64,000 bases of DNA from Sphingomonas_D zeicaulis (GCF_050433225.1 NZ_JBNPXQ010000002.1:372001-436000); one strand, 5' to 3'. Positions 42,322-51,768 are shown, counted from the stretch's first letter. Translations and numbers: made by a program. Notes: a model not told the origin generated them from the sequence alone.

Positions 42322-44130
42322 TCATTCCGTTTCCAACCGCGCCATCACCAGCCGCAGCCGGCCCTGCGCATCGTCGCCGTTCAGGTAGAGGCGGTCGCGG
42401 TCGGTGCGATAGGTCATAACGAGCTTCGATTCCGGCAGATGGATTTGCCGCTCGTTGATCTCATAGCTCTCATAATCCTCTTCCTCCTCGCCCCGCCGCG
42501 GCTTGGCGCGGACGACGGTGAATTCCTCGTCGTCGGAGAAGCTGACTTGGTCGCCACGGCGAAGATCCTCGAAGCCTTCGGCGCTGATGATCCGCCAATC
42601 GCCGATCACGCCGAGGTGACTCAGGGATTTGGGGCGCTCGCTGCTATAGCCCGCATAGAAGGCGGTCTGTTCGAGCAGCTTGCCGACCAGCGTGCGTTCG
42701 CCCTCCAGCCCGGTCAGGCCGCTCGCGGCCAGCCTTTTGTCGAGCCCCGCCAGAAGGGCATAGGCGGTTTTGGGATCATTGTTTGAATGATAGGCTTCGG
42801 TCGCCCCCTGCATCGACAGATATTCGTCGACGAGCATCTGTGCGGATCGCAGTGCAGCGCTCGGCGTGCCGGCGGGCGCCGCGACCGTCACCGAATCGCG
42901 CCCCGCCTTGCCGTCCGCCGCACCGACGTAGCTGAGGTCCACCCGCATCAGGGGCGCGCCGGCGTCAAGCGCTGCGGCAGGAAGGTGCGCGCGTGCGCTT
43001 TCCTTGCCCAGCGAGACGAAGATGCCGCCACCATTGGTGCTGAGGAAGGCGGTCGGCACGGTGATCGCGATCGCGCCGTCCTTGCCCTCCCGCATGAGGC
43101 CGTCAGGCACGCCGAACACGCCGGTGATGCTGTAGCCAGCGGTCGGCACCATCGTCAGCACCACATCGTGCGCCAGTTCGCTCACCATCGTATCGAGCTG
43201 GCGGGCGAACACGTCCTTCACCTCGTCAGCATTGCCGATGAAGAACAGGTTGCCGCCGCGCACGCTTGAAATGGTGGTGGCCAGATCGGCATCGAACTGC
43301 AGGCCGACGCCGATCGTCGTCAGGCCGATGCCGCGCCGCGAGGCATCGAGCGCCATGCCCATGAAGCTGCCCGCATCGGTGCTGCCGACATTGGGCTGCT
43401 CATCGGTGAACAGCATCACGCGCGTATTGCCCTTGAAGTGGGCGGCATCGGCGAACGCCGTCTCGTAACCGACCTGCAGCCCTTCCTCCATGTTGGTGGA
43501 GCCTTCGCTCTTGATCCCGTCGATCGCCGAGAATACGGCCGCGCGGTCCCGGCCGACGTCGGTGGGCTTGAGCCAGACATGGCTCTCATCGCCATAAAGA
43601 ACGATCGCGATGCGATCGCCTGCGCGCATCTGGCCGGCGATCTGGCGGAGGCTCTTGCGAACGAGATCGAGCGGCTGGCCGTCCATCGATCCGGACTTGT
43701 CCACCACGGCAACAAGGTTGAGCGGTTCCCGCCGCCACTTGTCCGCGTCGATATTGGATCCGAAGCCAAGCCCCACAAACAGCCGGTCGTCCGGTCGCCC
43801 GGGCAGTGCGGCGGGCATCGCCTCGGTCGCCAGGCAGAAAAGCTGCTTGCAGGGCGTGGCGGTGGCGATCGTCAAATCATGCTCGCCCATCAACCCTTCG
43901 ACGGTCAGCGAATCGGGCTGCGGAATGCCCGCTTCGAGCGCGACCTTGCGGAAGTGGCGGACATCCTGCGCGCCGCCCTGTCGCACGCGCATGCTGGTGA
44001 CGACGATATCGTCGAAATCCTGCTCCTCCTCCTGCGGCGGCGGCTCCTGCGCGAGCACGGCGGGGGCGGGCAGCATCAGGGCGAGCGAGAGCAGCAGACG
44101 CGGCAGGGACAGGCGACGCGACAGGGGCAT
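42322..44130 (-). CDS. VWA-domain protein (YfbK-like), exported
   Basis: 602 residues from the ATG at 44130; further upstream in-frame ATG would precede the signal peptide LLLSLALMLPAPAVLA. The vWFA domain begins near LNLVAVVDKSGSMDGQPLDLVRKSL, where DxSxS of the MIDAS is D-K-S-G-S, followed by IAIVLYGDESHVW, NVGSTDAGSF and TTIGVG. The C-terminal half is a beta-rich region with an acidic run (EEEEDYESYE). The layout resembles YfbK-type VWA proteins. It would sit in the periplasm or outer membrane; the ligand is unknown. Confidence 0.8.
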   Translation of the reverse strand: MPLSRRLSLPRLLLSLALMLPAPAVLAQEPPPQEEEQDFDDIVVTSMRVRQGGAQDVRHFRKVALEAGIPQPDSLTVEGLMGEHDLTIATATPCKQLFCLATEAMPAALPGRPDDRLFVGLGFGSNIDADKWRREPLNLVAVVDKSGSMDGQPLDLVRKSLRQIAGQMRAGDRIAIVLYGDESHVWLKPTDVGRDRAAVFSAIDGIKSEGSTNMEEGLQVGYETAFADAAHFKGNTRVMLFTDEQPNVGSTDAGSFMGMALDASRRGIGLTTIGVGLQFDADLATTISSVRGGNLFFIGNADEVKDVFARQLDTMVSELAHDVVLTMVPTAGYSITGVFGVPDGLMREGKDGAIAITVPTAFLSTNGGGIFVSLGKESARAHLPAAALDAGAPLMRVDLSYVGAADGKAGRDSVTVAAPAGTPSAALRSAQMLVDEYLSMQGATEAYHSNNDPKTAYALLAGLDKRLAASGLTGLEGERTLVGKLLEQTAFYAGYSSERPKSLSHLGVIGDWRIISAEGFEDLRRGDQVSFSDDEEFTVVRAKPRRGEEEEDYESYEINERQIHLPESKLVMTYRTDRDRLYLNGDDAQGRLRLVMARLETE

Positions 44131-44303
44131 GGGGGCTTTCCCGATATGGATTATGCAGCGAGGATGCGCCCGACGATGGCCACCGGCAAGCGCGATTCGT
44201 TCCGCTTCGGCGGGGATTTTCCTCCGGATCGGAGAGGGTGTCGTGCTGCACCGCCCATCGCGAAACGCGAACGATTTAACATTCTGCATGCCGGCTTAGC
44301 CGT

Positions 44304-44335
44304 TTTGCGCTTGCAAACTCCGCTGCATCGCAGCA
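44304..44335 (+). promoter_or_regulatory. Composite upstream element, copy A
   Basis: TTTGCGCTTG, then 8 bases, then GCTGCATCGCAGCA. The same layout with the same 8-base spacer precedes the paralogous gene (44683-44714). CTGC-ATC-GCAG fits the CTGC-N3-GCAG form reported for PhaR sites. Confidence 0.5.
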
Positions 44336-44399
44336 TGCCTCACCGCGATAAGAAGCCGGAGAGGGCCTGAACGTGGGTCTCTGGTTGGAGGAAACGTCC

Positions 44400-44522
44400 A
44401 TGCGCATGTCTTATGTCGTCGCTGCCGGTGCGGCCGCCGTCGTTCTTGCCGCCACCGTTCCCAGCAAGCCCGAAGCCGCGCCTGCGAAGCGCAGCGAGCC
44501 GGTTTCCGCACAGAATAGCTGA
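44400..44522 (+). CDS. Tiny exported protein, 40 aa, paralogue of next gene
   Basis: ATG at 44400 with GGAGG upstream opens a 40-residue frame beginning MRMSYVVAAGAAAVVLAATV, a signal-peptide-like hydrophobic N-terminus, followed by SKPEAAPAKRSEPVSAQNS. It shares MRMSYV with the 95-residue protein 262 bp downstream, and both have the same upstream element. It ends well before the paralogue does, so it is either a genuinely small peptide or a truncated duplicate. A terminator follows. Confidence 0.5.
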   Translation: MRMSYVVAAGAAAVVLAATVPSKPEAAPAKRSEPVSAQNS

Positions 44523-44572
44523 TCCGAACGGCTTCGGCGGCGATTTGCCGCCGGCAGAAAGCCGGATCGATC

Positions 44573-44605
44573 AAAAGCCCTCGGCGTTTCGCTGGGGGCT
44601 TTTTG
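44573..44605 (+). terminator. Intrinsic terminator after the 40-aa gene
   Basis: AAAAGCCC at the left pairs with GGGCTTTT at the right, with an inner GGCG/CGCT pairing, and TTTT follows. The A- and T-runs make it a two-way candidate. Confidence 0.7.
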
Positions 44606-44682
44606 CATTTGCGTCAGCCGAAACGGCGCGTTGCAGCGATCGATGGCGACCGATTGCATTTCATGCACTCAACCGGTTGCAA

Positions 44683-44714
44683 TTTGCGCTTGAGAGCGAA
44701 GCTGCGCCGCAGCA
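44683..44714 (+). promoter_or_regulatory. Composite upstream element, copy B
   Basis: TTTGCGCTTG, 8 bases, GCTGCGCCGCAGCA. It lies 69 bp before the ATG of the 95-aa gene; copy A lies 64 bp before the 40-aa gene. Confidence 0.5.
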
Positions 44715-44783
44715 AAAGCGCCTCAACACAGACCAGAAAATTATTCGAGAGTCCTGATCGGCATTCCATAGGGAGTTTGATCC

Positions 44784-45071
44784 ATGAGAATGTCGTACGT
44801 CATCGTTTCCGCCGCTGCCGCAGCTCTGCTCGCTACCGTTGCTTCGGCCGAGCCCGCCGCTCCGTCCAAGTCGTTTGAGCGCGACGGCATGACCTATGTC
44901 TACACCGTCTCGACCAAGGGCGAGCGCACCATGATCAATGGCCGCCGCTATCCGGACGGAAAGCGCTTCTCGCTGACCGTCAACAACGGCCGCGTCTCGG
45001 GTGTTTCGGGCGGCATGCCGGTTTCCTTCCGCGTCGCCGACGCGACCACCGAGGAAGTCGCTTCGCGCTAA
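44784..45071 (+). CDS. Small secreted protein, 95 aa, unknown function
   Basis: 95 residues from the ATG at 44784 with GGGAG upstream. Signal peptide MRMSYVIVSAAAAALLATVASA, then a charged, beta-rich mature part: FERDGMTYVYTVSTKGERTMINGRRYPDGKRFSLTVNNGRVSG. It resembles short exported proteins of sphingomonads but no domain is recognised. A strong hairpin follows the gene. Confidence 0.7.
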   Translation: MRMSYVIVSAAAAALLATVASAEPAAPSKSFERDGMTYVYTVSTKGERTMINGRRYPDGKRFSLTVNNGRVSGVSGGMPVSFRVADATTEEVASR

Positions 45072-45112
45072 GCCGCGCGCACGCCGCTGCCTGACGGCGG
45101 GGTCTATCGTAC

Positions 45113-45150
45113 GGCCCGCCAGCACGTGCTTCGGCACAGGCTGGCGGGCC
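45113..45150. terminator. Long hairpin between the small exported gene and DUF1501
   Basis: GGCCCGCCAGC pairs with GCTGGCGGGCC, with an inner GTGC-TTCG-GCAC tetraloop hairpin. It sits between convergent genes. Confidence 0.7.
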
Positions 45151-45159
45151 GTTCGCGTA

Positions 45160-46317
45160 TCACGCCCGCGCCAGCCCCTCCGTCGCGCGCGCGGGCGATC
45201 CCGGGAACAGCCCGGCGACGACCCGCTTGGGTTCCAGCCCAAAATGGCCCGCCACCGCGCCGGCGATCACGCCGTGCAGCGATTCTGTCGGCTTCAGGTC
45301 GCGACCCTCATGGAGCGCGGCGGGCTTGAGGCCCGGCCAGTCGGCGATCACCCGGCCGCCCTTCACCGCGCCACCCAGCAGCATCGCGACCGATGCGGTG
45401 CCATGATCGGTGCCACCGGTGCCGTTGATCGCGACAGTGCGGCCGAACTCGGTGGCCACCACAACCGTCGTCCGCCGCCACGCCGGGCCGAGTCCGGTGC
45501 GCAGCGCGGCGATCATGCCGTCGAGACCCTTGAGCTGCCCTTCGAGTCGCGAGCGCTGCGAGACATGCGTGTCCCAGCCGCCGGTTTCGATCATTGCGAT
45601 TCGCGGCCCTGTTTCGGCGCCGAGCAGCTTGCCGGCGAGCGCGCCCAGCGCCACCGCGTTGCGCCCGGCATCGGTGCCGAGGTCACCGGCGAGCGCGCGC
45701 GTCGATTGCGCGCGCGCCCACACCTCGTCCAGCTCGGCATCGCCCTGATACATCCGGCCGACCCGCGCCAGGAGATCATCTGTCACCCGCGGCTGCGGCC
45801 CCGCCGCATAGGTTTCCACCGGCCGCGCCCCACGCAGCGCCATCGGCACCGCCGGTGCGATCGCCAACGCGCGCGAATCGTCGGCGGGCAGCAGCGCGAG
45901 CATGCGGTTGAGCCAGCCATCCTTCAGCAAATAGGGGGATTCGCCGCCGGTCTCGAGCACGTTCTGGCCGTCAAAATGCGAACGGTCACGATAGGGCGAG
46001 GCGACGGCATGAACGAACAGCGCCTCGTTCGCCTGGTAGAGCTTGCCCGTCTCGACCAGCGAGGGGTGCAAGGTGAACATCGAATCGAGGCGCGCGCCGC
46101 CCGTCGGATCGGTGTTACCGCCCCCGCGCGCCGCCGCGAAATCGGGATCGCCAGTGGGAGCGACGATCGAAAGGCCGTCGGCCGCGCCGCGCATGATGAT
46201 GAAGAGGAAGCGTTGGTCGGTCGCCGCCGCGGCGACGCTGAAGCCGGGCAGCAGCGCATAGCCGAGCCCGCCCGTGGCTCCCGCGGCGATCAGCGTGCGC
46301 CGGGTGATCATGCTCAT
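45160..46317 (-). CDS. DUF1501 exported protein
   Basis: 385 residues. A Tat-like signal TRRTLIAAGATGGLGYALLPG precedes a sulfatase-like fold with FLFIIMRGAADGLSIVAPTGD, GGDTHVSQ-like IETGGWDTHVS and TEFGRTVAINGTGGTDHG, all typical of DUF1501. The family has no established substrate and usually sits beside DUF1800, as it does here, 1 bp from the upstream DUF1800 stop. AGGAGATG precedes the ATG. The pair is probably exported and acts outside the cytoplasm. Confidence 0.9.
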   Translation of the reverse strand: MSMITRRTLIAAGATGGLGYALLPGFSVAAAATDQRFLFIIMRGAADGLSIVAPTGDPDFAAARGGGNTDPTGGARLDSMFTLHPSLVETGKLYQANEALFVHAVASPYRDRSHFDGQNVLETGGESPYLLKDGWLNRMLALLPADDSRALAIAPAVPMALRGARPVETYAAGPQPRVTDDLLARVGRMYQGDAELDEVWARAQSTRALAGDLGTDAGRNAVALGALAGKLLGAETGPRIAMIETGGWDTHVSQRSRLEGQLKGLDGMIAALRTGLGPAWRRTTVVVATEFGRTVAINGTGGTDHGTASVAMLLGGAVKGGRVIADWPGLKPAALHEGRDLKPTESLHGVIAGAVAGHFGLEPKRVVAGLFPGSPARATEGLARA

Positions 46318-46318
46318 C

Positions 46319-47794
46319 TCATCTCCTCAGGAATTCGGGCGAGACCAGCATCAGAGCGAAAGCCTGTGCGGGCCCTTCTGCGCGGGCGATCGCGTCGCGG
46401 GTGGCGGCGCGGATCGGCCCGGGCATCAATTTCGGCGCCAATGTCCGTGCGTCGAACGCCGGCGGGGTGCGTCCCGCCAGCCGTTCCGCCACCGCGACGC
46501 GGCGCGACAGCGCGTCGGGCCCGAGCCAGCTTGCGTCGATGTCGTCATAGCCTGCCGGCGATCCCGGCCGCCACACCGGCTGGCCAAGCTGGGTGAGCAG
46601 CCCCACCGTCGCCTGCCCCGCCGCCTCGCGCGTGCCCGCCGCGCGCAACGCGGAAACATACCAGTCCCACGGCGTCTTGAAGCGGACGGGGGCCGGCGCC
46701 CATGCCTCCGGCGCCTCGACCAGCGTGCGATAGACGGTGGGCAAGTCGCCGCCGCTGGTCAGGAAGGCGCGCTCGAGGCGACCGACCAGCGGCGGCGGCG
46801 GGTCATCTCCGGCAAAATGGCGGGCGAGCTTGGTGGCGATGTGGCGCGCGGTCGCGGGATGCACGGCGAGGTCGGCGAGCACCGCATCGGCCTGTGCGGC
46901 ACCGTCCTGCGCATAGGCCTTGCCCATGATGCGCCGTGGACCGGGTTCATGGATCTCCGGCACGAACAGGGTTTCCCCGGCAGGGCGGCTCTCCAGCCCC
47001 AGCCGGTCGGTGCCCGGCACGCGGGCAAGCCGGGGCACCGTGCGCCCGGTCAGCGCGCGGGCGAATTCGGTGACGTCGGCCTGATCATAGCCGGTGCGCA
47101 CCCCCAGCGTGTGCAATTCCAGGATTTCGCGTGCAAGATTCTCGTTAAGGCCGGCGTTGCGCTTGCCGCGCGCGCCGATACGGGCCCCCACCACACTGTC
47201 CGGCCCGATCGACTGCGCCTGATCGAGATAGAGCAGCATCGCCGGATGGCTCTCCACCGCGGTCAGCATGTCGCCGAAGCGCCCCAGCACGTGCGGGCGG
47301 ATCGCTTCGAACTCCATCAGCCCGCCGAGGCCGATCACCGCGAATTTGTCGACCGAGATCGCGAAATGGTTCGCCCAGAAATGGACGAGCCGCTCGACGA
47401 ATGGCGCTTCGGCAGCCAGCGCCTGGTCGGTGCGCGCCGCGACCATCGCGAGATGATCGGCACGCATGTCGAGCCGTGCATCGCGAACCGCCGCCTTGGC
47501 GCCGGCGGGGGGCATCGCGCGTTTCACAGGTAGCGCGACCCCGGCTTTGGCGGCGTCGCCCGCTGCGGCACGCTGCGCCTTGCGCGCCGCCTCGTTCATT
47601 TCGCGCCGTTCGGCGAGGAAATCCGCCAGCCGGCCCGCCACCTCGGAGCGCGGCGGCACTGCGGCGATGGCCGGCGCGCGCGGGCGATAACGATCGAACT
47701 GGTCGAGCAGGAAGGCGCGGGCATCGGCAGGCGGGGCATCGGAAGGGCGTGCACCCAGTCCGAACCGGTTCAGTGCGATCGCAACATCGGTCAT
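46319..47794 (-). CDS. DUF1800 protein
   Basis: 491 residues: IALNRFGLGARPSDAP at the N-terminus, then VERLVHFWANHFAISVDK, NENLAREILELHTLG and HEPGPRRIMGKAY, the family hallmarks. No clear signal peptide is seen at the chosen start. DUF1800 and DUF1501 form a widespread co-occurring pair of unknown function. The upstream 5' flank shows nothing obvious. Confidence 0.88.
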   Translation of the reverse strand: MTDVAIALNRFGLGARPSDAPPADARAFLLDQFDRYRPRAPAIAAVPPRSEVAGRLADFLAERREMNEAARKAQRAAAGDAAKAGVALPVKRAMPPAGAKAAVRDARLDMRADHLAMVAARTDQALAAEAPFVERLVHFWANHFAISVDKFAVIGLGGLMEFEAIRPHVLGRFGDMLTAVESHPAMLLYLDQAQSIGPDSVVGARIGARGKRNAGLNENLAREILELHTLGVRTGYDQADVTEFARALTGRTVPRLARVPGTDRLGLESRPAGETLFVPEIHEPGPRRIMGKAYAQDGAAQADAVLADLAVHPATARHIATKLARHFAGDDPPPPLVGRLERAFLTSGGDLPTVYRTLVEAPEAWAPAPVRFKTPWDWYVSALRAAGTREAAGQATVGLLTQLGQPVWRPGSPAGYDDIDASWLGPDALSRRVAVAERLAGRTPPAFDARTLAPKLMPGPIRAATRDAIARAEGPAQAFALMLVSPEFLRR

Positions 47795-47988
47795 CCGCCA
47801 CTCCGCCTCGACTCGCGCGCTGCCACAGGGAGCGCGCGGGATTGCTCAACTGCCTCCCCTGTTACCCCCGCCAGCCGCGCCCGATCCGGACGACGCCCCG
47901 CGCTATCTTTATGCCAGAGAGACCAAAGCCTTGTCAGCCCATGGCGGCACCACGTTTCATCCCGTTTCCCGAACGGGCAGGCGGTCGC

Positions 47989-48420
47989 TCAGCCGCTGCC
48001 CACCGTATTATGCGCCCCAAATAGTCTTTCGGATCGTAACGCCGCTTCTCCGCAAGCAGCCGCGCATAATTGGATCCCCAATGAGATCGCTGCCAGTCAC
48101 GCTCGAAATAGTCGGATTCGGACACATAGGATCCGGCGTCGGGCACCAGCCGCCGGATCGGCGCCATCGCCCGGGTGACGCGTTCCGCTTCGCGGCGACC
48201 GGTCGTGACGTCCGGCTCGTGGTCGGGGATGCCGTGCCAGGCGGGCTTGGTGTCGGCGGCGCAGATCAGCAGCGCGATGGCGTCCGCCGCGGCGGGGTTT
48301 ATCGCGGTGGCGCGGGCTGCGGCGATGGCTTCGGGCGTGCCGCCGGCGAGTCCCTTGTTGGTGTGGAGCGTTACCGACCATTCGGCCGCCGCCGCGATCA
48401 GCATCCGCCGCGCGACTGCC
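47989..48420 (-). pseudogene. Remnant of FAD-binding oxidoreductase (BBE C-terminus), frameshifted
   Basis: Only the C-terminal part of a berberine-bridge-type FAD oxidase remains. EWSVTLHTNKGLAGG, GIPDHEPD, DAGSYVSESDYFERDWQRSHWGSNYARLLAEKRRYDP are the expected C-terminal sequence. Just after that Pro the frame is lost: the neighbouring frame reads LFGAHNTVGSG-stop, matching the family end LFFVHHGVGSE. The first two-thirds, including the FAD-binding domain, is missing in 48421-48782. It is a decayed gene. Confidence 0.7.
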
Positions 48421-48782
48421 GAAGTGGGTGCGCCGCTGCGGCCAGCGCCGCAGCCAGGGGCGTGCGCCGCATAGATCTGCCCGATATCATCGCCGGCAAC
48501 CGCCGCGCCGCGCATGCTCAATCCCCTCGCGCCGCCTGTGACCGGCCAGCAGAGGAATTGCGAGGCGTTAGCAATAAATGTGGTGACCATCCGGGTATGC
48601 GCATCGCCATCAGTGCCACGCCCATGCGCGAGTGCGGTGCTCAGCGAGCGAAAAACCATTCACATCTCCCCGCTTCGTGCCAGCGATGATAGGCGGGGCG
48701 TGTTCCGCCGGAAGCGATGTTCCCGCCATTTTGGGTGGCAAGATGCTGGCAGTTATGGCGCATAGGCGATAGGCGACCTCGC
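48421..48782. other. Intergenic sequence with no recognised gene
   Basis: The 362-bp stretch between the oxidoreductase remnant and the exporter holds no recognised domain; open frames here are continuations of the remnant in a non-homologous region. Confidence 0.4.
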
Positions 48783-50006
48783 ATGAGTACCCCCGTCACC
48801 CCTCATCCCGGCATGCCTGCCCGCGAATTCGTGGCACTCGTCGCCGCGATCATGGCGGTCAATGCGCTGGGCGTGGATCTGATGCTGCCGGCGCTGCCGG
48901 AAATCGGGCATGAGCTCGGCATCGCCAGCGCGAACCACCGGCAGTGGATCGTCACCATCTATGTGCTGGGCTTCGGCCTGGGCCAGCTTGTCTATGGACC
49001 GCTCTCGGATCGGCTCGGGCGCAAGCCGGTGCTGCTGGTGACGCTCGCCGGGTTCGTCGGCGCCTGCATCTTGTCCGCGGCGGCACCCACCTTCGGCACG
49101 ATGCTCGCCGCGCGGTTGTTGCAGGGGCTGATGTCGGCCTCGTCGCGCGTGCTGTCGGTCGCGATCATTCGGGACAGCTATTCGGGCCGCAAGATGGCGC
49201 GCACTTCGTCGCTGGCGCAGATGATCTTCTTCCTCGTACCGATCCTCGCGCCCAGCATCGGCCAGGTGCTGATGGAATTCGGGCCGTGGCGGTTCATCTT
49301 CTATGCGCTGGGTACCTTCGCCGCGCTCGTCTTCGCCTGGGTGCTGACGCGCCTGCCCGAGACGCTGCATGCTGAACATCGTCGGCCGATCTCGGTGGCC
49401 TCGCTGACCGACGCCTATCGCCAGACGCTCACCAACCGCTATTCGCTGGGCTATTCGCTGGCCGGCGGGCTGACCTTCGGCGCGATCATCGCCTATGTCT
49501 CCGCCTCGCAGCAGATCTTCACGGACGTGTTCCAGCAGGGCAGCCATTTCGCCATCCTGTTCGGCGTCTGCGCCTTCGCGATGGGCTGGGCGGCGTTCGC
49601 CAACAGCCGGCTGGTGGAAAAACTCGGCACGCGGATGATTTCGCAGACCGGCCTGCTGCTGCTGATCCTGCTCTCGCTGATCCATGTCGCGATCAACCTG
49701 GCGGGGCTGGAGACGTTGTGGACCTATCTCGCGATCCAGGCGCTGAGCATGACCTGCGTTGGCCTGTGCGGCCCCAATTTCGGCGCGATGGCGATGGAAC
49801 CGGTGGGGCACATCGCCGGTACCGCATCCTCGGTGCAGGGCTTCATCACCAGCCTCGTCGCGGTGCTGGTCGCGTCGGTGATCGGGCAGGCGTTCGACGG
49901 CACGACCTATCCCTTCGCTTTCGGCTATCTCGCGATCGGATTGGGCGCGCTGGCGGTCGTGCTGGTCGTCGAGCGCGGCCAGCTTTTCCACGCACGCATG
50001 GCGTGA
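48783..50006 (+). CDS. Bcr/CflA family multidrug MFS exporter
   Basis: 407 residues from the ATG at 48783, which aligns with the family N-terminus; an ATG at 48717 would add 22 unlike residues. Twelve membrane helices with the MFS motif A in GQLVYGPLSDRLGRKPVLL and motif D-like LPALPEIGHELG. IGQVLMEFGPWRFIFYALG is typical of the group. It would export drugs or small metabolites with proton antiport. It converges on the AraC gene, 3 bp apart. Confidence 0.9.
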   Translation: MSTPVTPHPGMPAREFVALVAAIMAVNALGVDLMLPALPEIGHELGIASANHRQWIVTIYVLGFGLGQLVYGPLSDRLGRKPVLLVTLAGFVGACILSAAAPTFGTMLAARLLQGLMSASSRVLSVAIIRDSYSGRKMARTSSLAQMIFFLVPILAPSIGQVLMEFGPWRFIFYALGTFAALVFAWVLTRLPETLHAEHRRPISVASLTDAYRQTLTNRYSLGYSLAGGLTFGAIIAYVSASQQIFTDVFQQGSHFAILFGVCAFAMGWAAFANSRLVEKLGTRMISQTGLLLLILLSLIHVAINLAGLETLWTYLAIQALSMTCVGLCGPNFGAMAMEPVGHIAGTASSVQGFITSLVAVLVASVIGQAFDGTTYPFAFGYLAIGLGALAVVLVVERGQLFHARMA

Positions 50007-50009
50007 CGA

Positions 50010-50903
50010 TCAGGCGGCCGCCAGGGTGCGCCGCTTTGCCTCTTCCGTCTCACGCACCGGCGGCAGTCCGAACAGCCGGCGATATTCGCGGGTGAACTGC
50101 GGCACGCTTTCATAGCCGACCGCGTAGGCGGCATTCCCCGGTGTCGCGCCCTCCGCCAGCATCAGTCGGCGCGCCTCGATCAGCCGCAACTGCTTCTGGA
50201 ACTGCAGCGGCGACAGCGAGGTGACGTTGCGGAAGTGGAGGTGGAAGGTCGACGGGCTCATCCCCGCAACCGCAGCGAGCCGCTCGACCGGCAGAGTCGA
50301 GGCATAGTCGCTGCGGATCACGTCCACGGCGCGCGCGATGCGCTGGGCATGGCTGTCGGGAAAGCCGAGATGGCGGATCGCGGCGCCGTGGCGTCCGGCG
50401 AGCAACCAATAATGCATCTCGCGCACGAGTTGCGCCTGAAGCATCGGGATCGAGGCGGGACGATCGAGCAAGCGCACCAACCTGAGCGCGGTATCGGCCA
50501 CCTCGGCGTCGGTCGGCTGCAGGCGCAACGCCGCGCCCGCCTCGATCGGGACCGCCTTCATCTCGGCGGAGAGGTCGGCGATCAGCACCGGATCGAGATA
50601 GAGCGCGAACGACAGATAGGGTGCCATCGGCGTGGCCCGGCTGATCTGGCTGATCGTCGGCACGTCCGCGGTGATCAGCATCGAATCGCCACCATGGAAG
50701 GCCAGGCTGGAACTGCCCATCGTCACCTGCTTGGTGCCCTGCACGACAAGGCAGATCAAAGGCCGCTGGATCGCATATTGCAGCTCGCCCACACGGGCGG
50801 CGCGCACCAGGGTCATGCCTGGGATCGGCGCGCGCGCGATGCCGGCGGCATCGGCATTGGCCTCGGTATAGCGACGAATCGCGGTGAGCAGTGCGTCTGT
50901 CAT
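50010..50903 (-). CDS. AraC-family transcriptional regulator (AraC_N type)
   Basis: 297 residues. An N-terminal AraC_N-type cupin (residues about 20-170, LQYAIQRPLICLVVQGTKQVTMG) and two C-terminal HTH motifs in RLAAVAGMSPSTFHLHFRNVTSLSPLQFQKQLRLIEARRLM. It is divergent from the DJ-1/PfpI gene 161 bp away, a common pairing in which AraC_N proteins respond to electrophiles or related signals. That link is inferred from arrangement. Confidence 0.88.
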   Translation of the reverse strand: MTDALLTAIRRYTEANADAAGIARAPIPGMTLVRAARVGELQYAIQRPLICLVVQGTKQVTMGSSSLAFHGGDSMLITADVPTISQISRATPMAPYLSFALYLDPVLIADLSAEMKAVPIEAGAALRLQPTDAEVADTALRLVRLLDRPASIPMLQAQLVREMHYWLLAGRHGAAIRHLGFPDSHAQRIARAVDVIRSDYASTLPVERLAAVAGMSPSTFHLHFRNVTSLSPLQFQKQLRLIEARRLMLAEGATPGNAAYAVGYESVPQFTREYRRLFGLPPVRETEEAKRRTLAAA

Positions 50904-51064
50904 GTCTCGGAAGATAAGGCGTGCCGGTGCTGCACGTAAACCGCTTCCGGAGGATCAGGCAATGATCGCCGAGCCTCGGGCAACACGGCGCGCCGCTCGC
51001 AGGCGATATCGGTGGGGCCGCCGGGAAGGGCGGCTACCGATCCCAACCTGCAAAGAGACGTGAC

Positions 51065-51760
51065 ATGAGCAAGATCCTGATCGTCCTCTCGGCCGCTGAA
51101 TTTTGGACGCGCGCCGACGGCTCCAAATATGAGAGCGGCGCGTGGGCCGAGGAATTCGTGGTGATGGACGAGAAGTTCGTTGCCGCCGGCCACATGGTCG
51201 ACATCGCGACGCCGGGCGGCATCCAGCCGAAGATCGACCCGCACAGCATGAACCCCGCGGTCGTCGGCCAGGCCGAGGTCACCCACTTCAGCGCCTATCT
51301 TGATGCCATTGCCGATCGTCTGGCGCACCCGCTGGTGCTCGCCGCGGTCGACCCCGCCGACTATGACGCGATCGTGATCCCGGGCGGCCATGGTCCGGTG
51401 GAGGATCTCTACAAGGACGCCGACATGGGCCGCATCCTGATCGCGGCTGACCGCGCCGGCCAGATCATTGCGCCGGTATGCCATGGCCAAGCCGCGCTGC
51501 TCGCAGCGAAGGACGAGAATGGCCAGTGGCTGTTCGCCGGCCGCCGGATGACTGCGTTCAGCGATGAGGAGGAGGTTGACCTCGGCACCGCCGACAACGC
51601 GCCCTGGCTGCTGGCGGAGACGCTGCGCTCATCGGGCGCACGCTATGAGAAGGGGCCGAACTGGGACGCCCATGTGGTCGAGGACGGGAATCTGCTGAGC
51701 GGCCAGAACCCGGCCTCCAGCGCTCCGCTGGCTGATGTCGTGCTGGCGAAACTGGCGTGA
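51065..51760 (+). CDS. DJ-1/PfpI family protein
   Basis: 231 residues of the Hsp31-like branch. ILIVLSAAEFWT opens the fold; the acidic DEKFVAAGH, VIPGGHGPVEDL and nucleophile elbow APVCHGQAAL follow, with the reactive Cys in CHGQ. Members have glyoxalase-III, deglycase or chaperone activities. It is divergent from the AraC regulator. A GCCCCTCCCC hairpin and an ABM gene follow. Confidence 0.88.
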   Translation: MSKILIVLSAAEFWTRADGSKYESGAWAEEFVVMDEKFVAAGHMVDIATPGGIQPKIDPHSMNPAVVGQAEVTHFSAYLDAIADRLAHPLVLAAVDPADYDAIVIPGGHGPVEDLYKDADMGRILIAADRAGQIIAPVCHGQAALLAAKDENGQWLFAGRRMTAFSDEEEVDLGTADNAPWLLAETLRSSGARYEKGPNWDAHVVEDGNLLSGQNPASSAPLADVVLAKLA

Positions 51761-51768
51761 CCCAGAAC

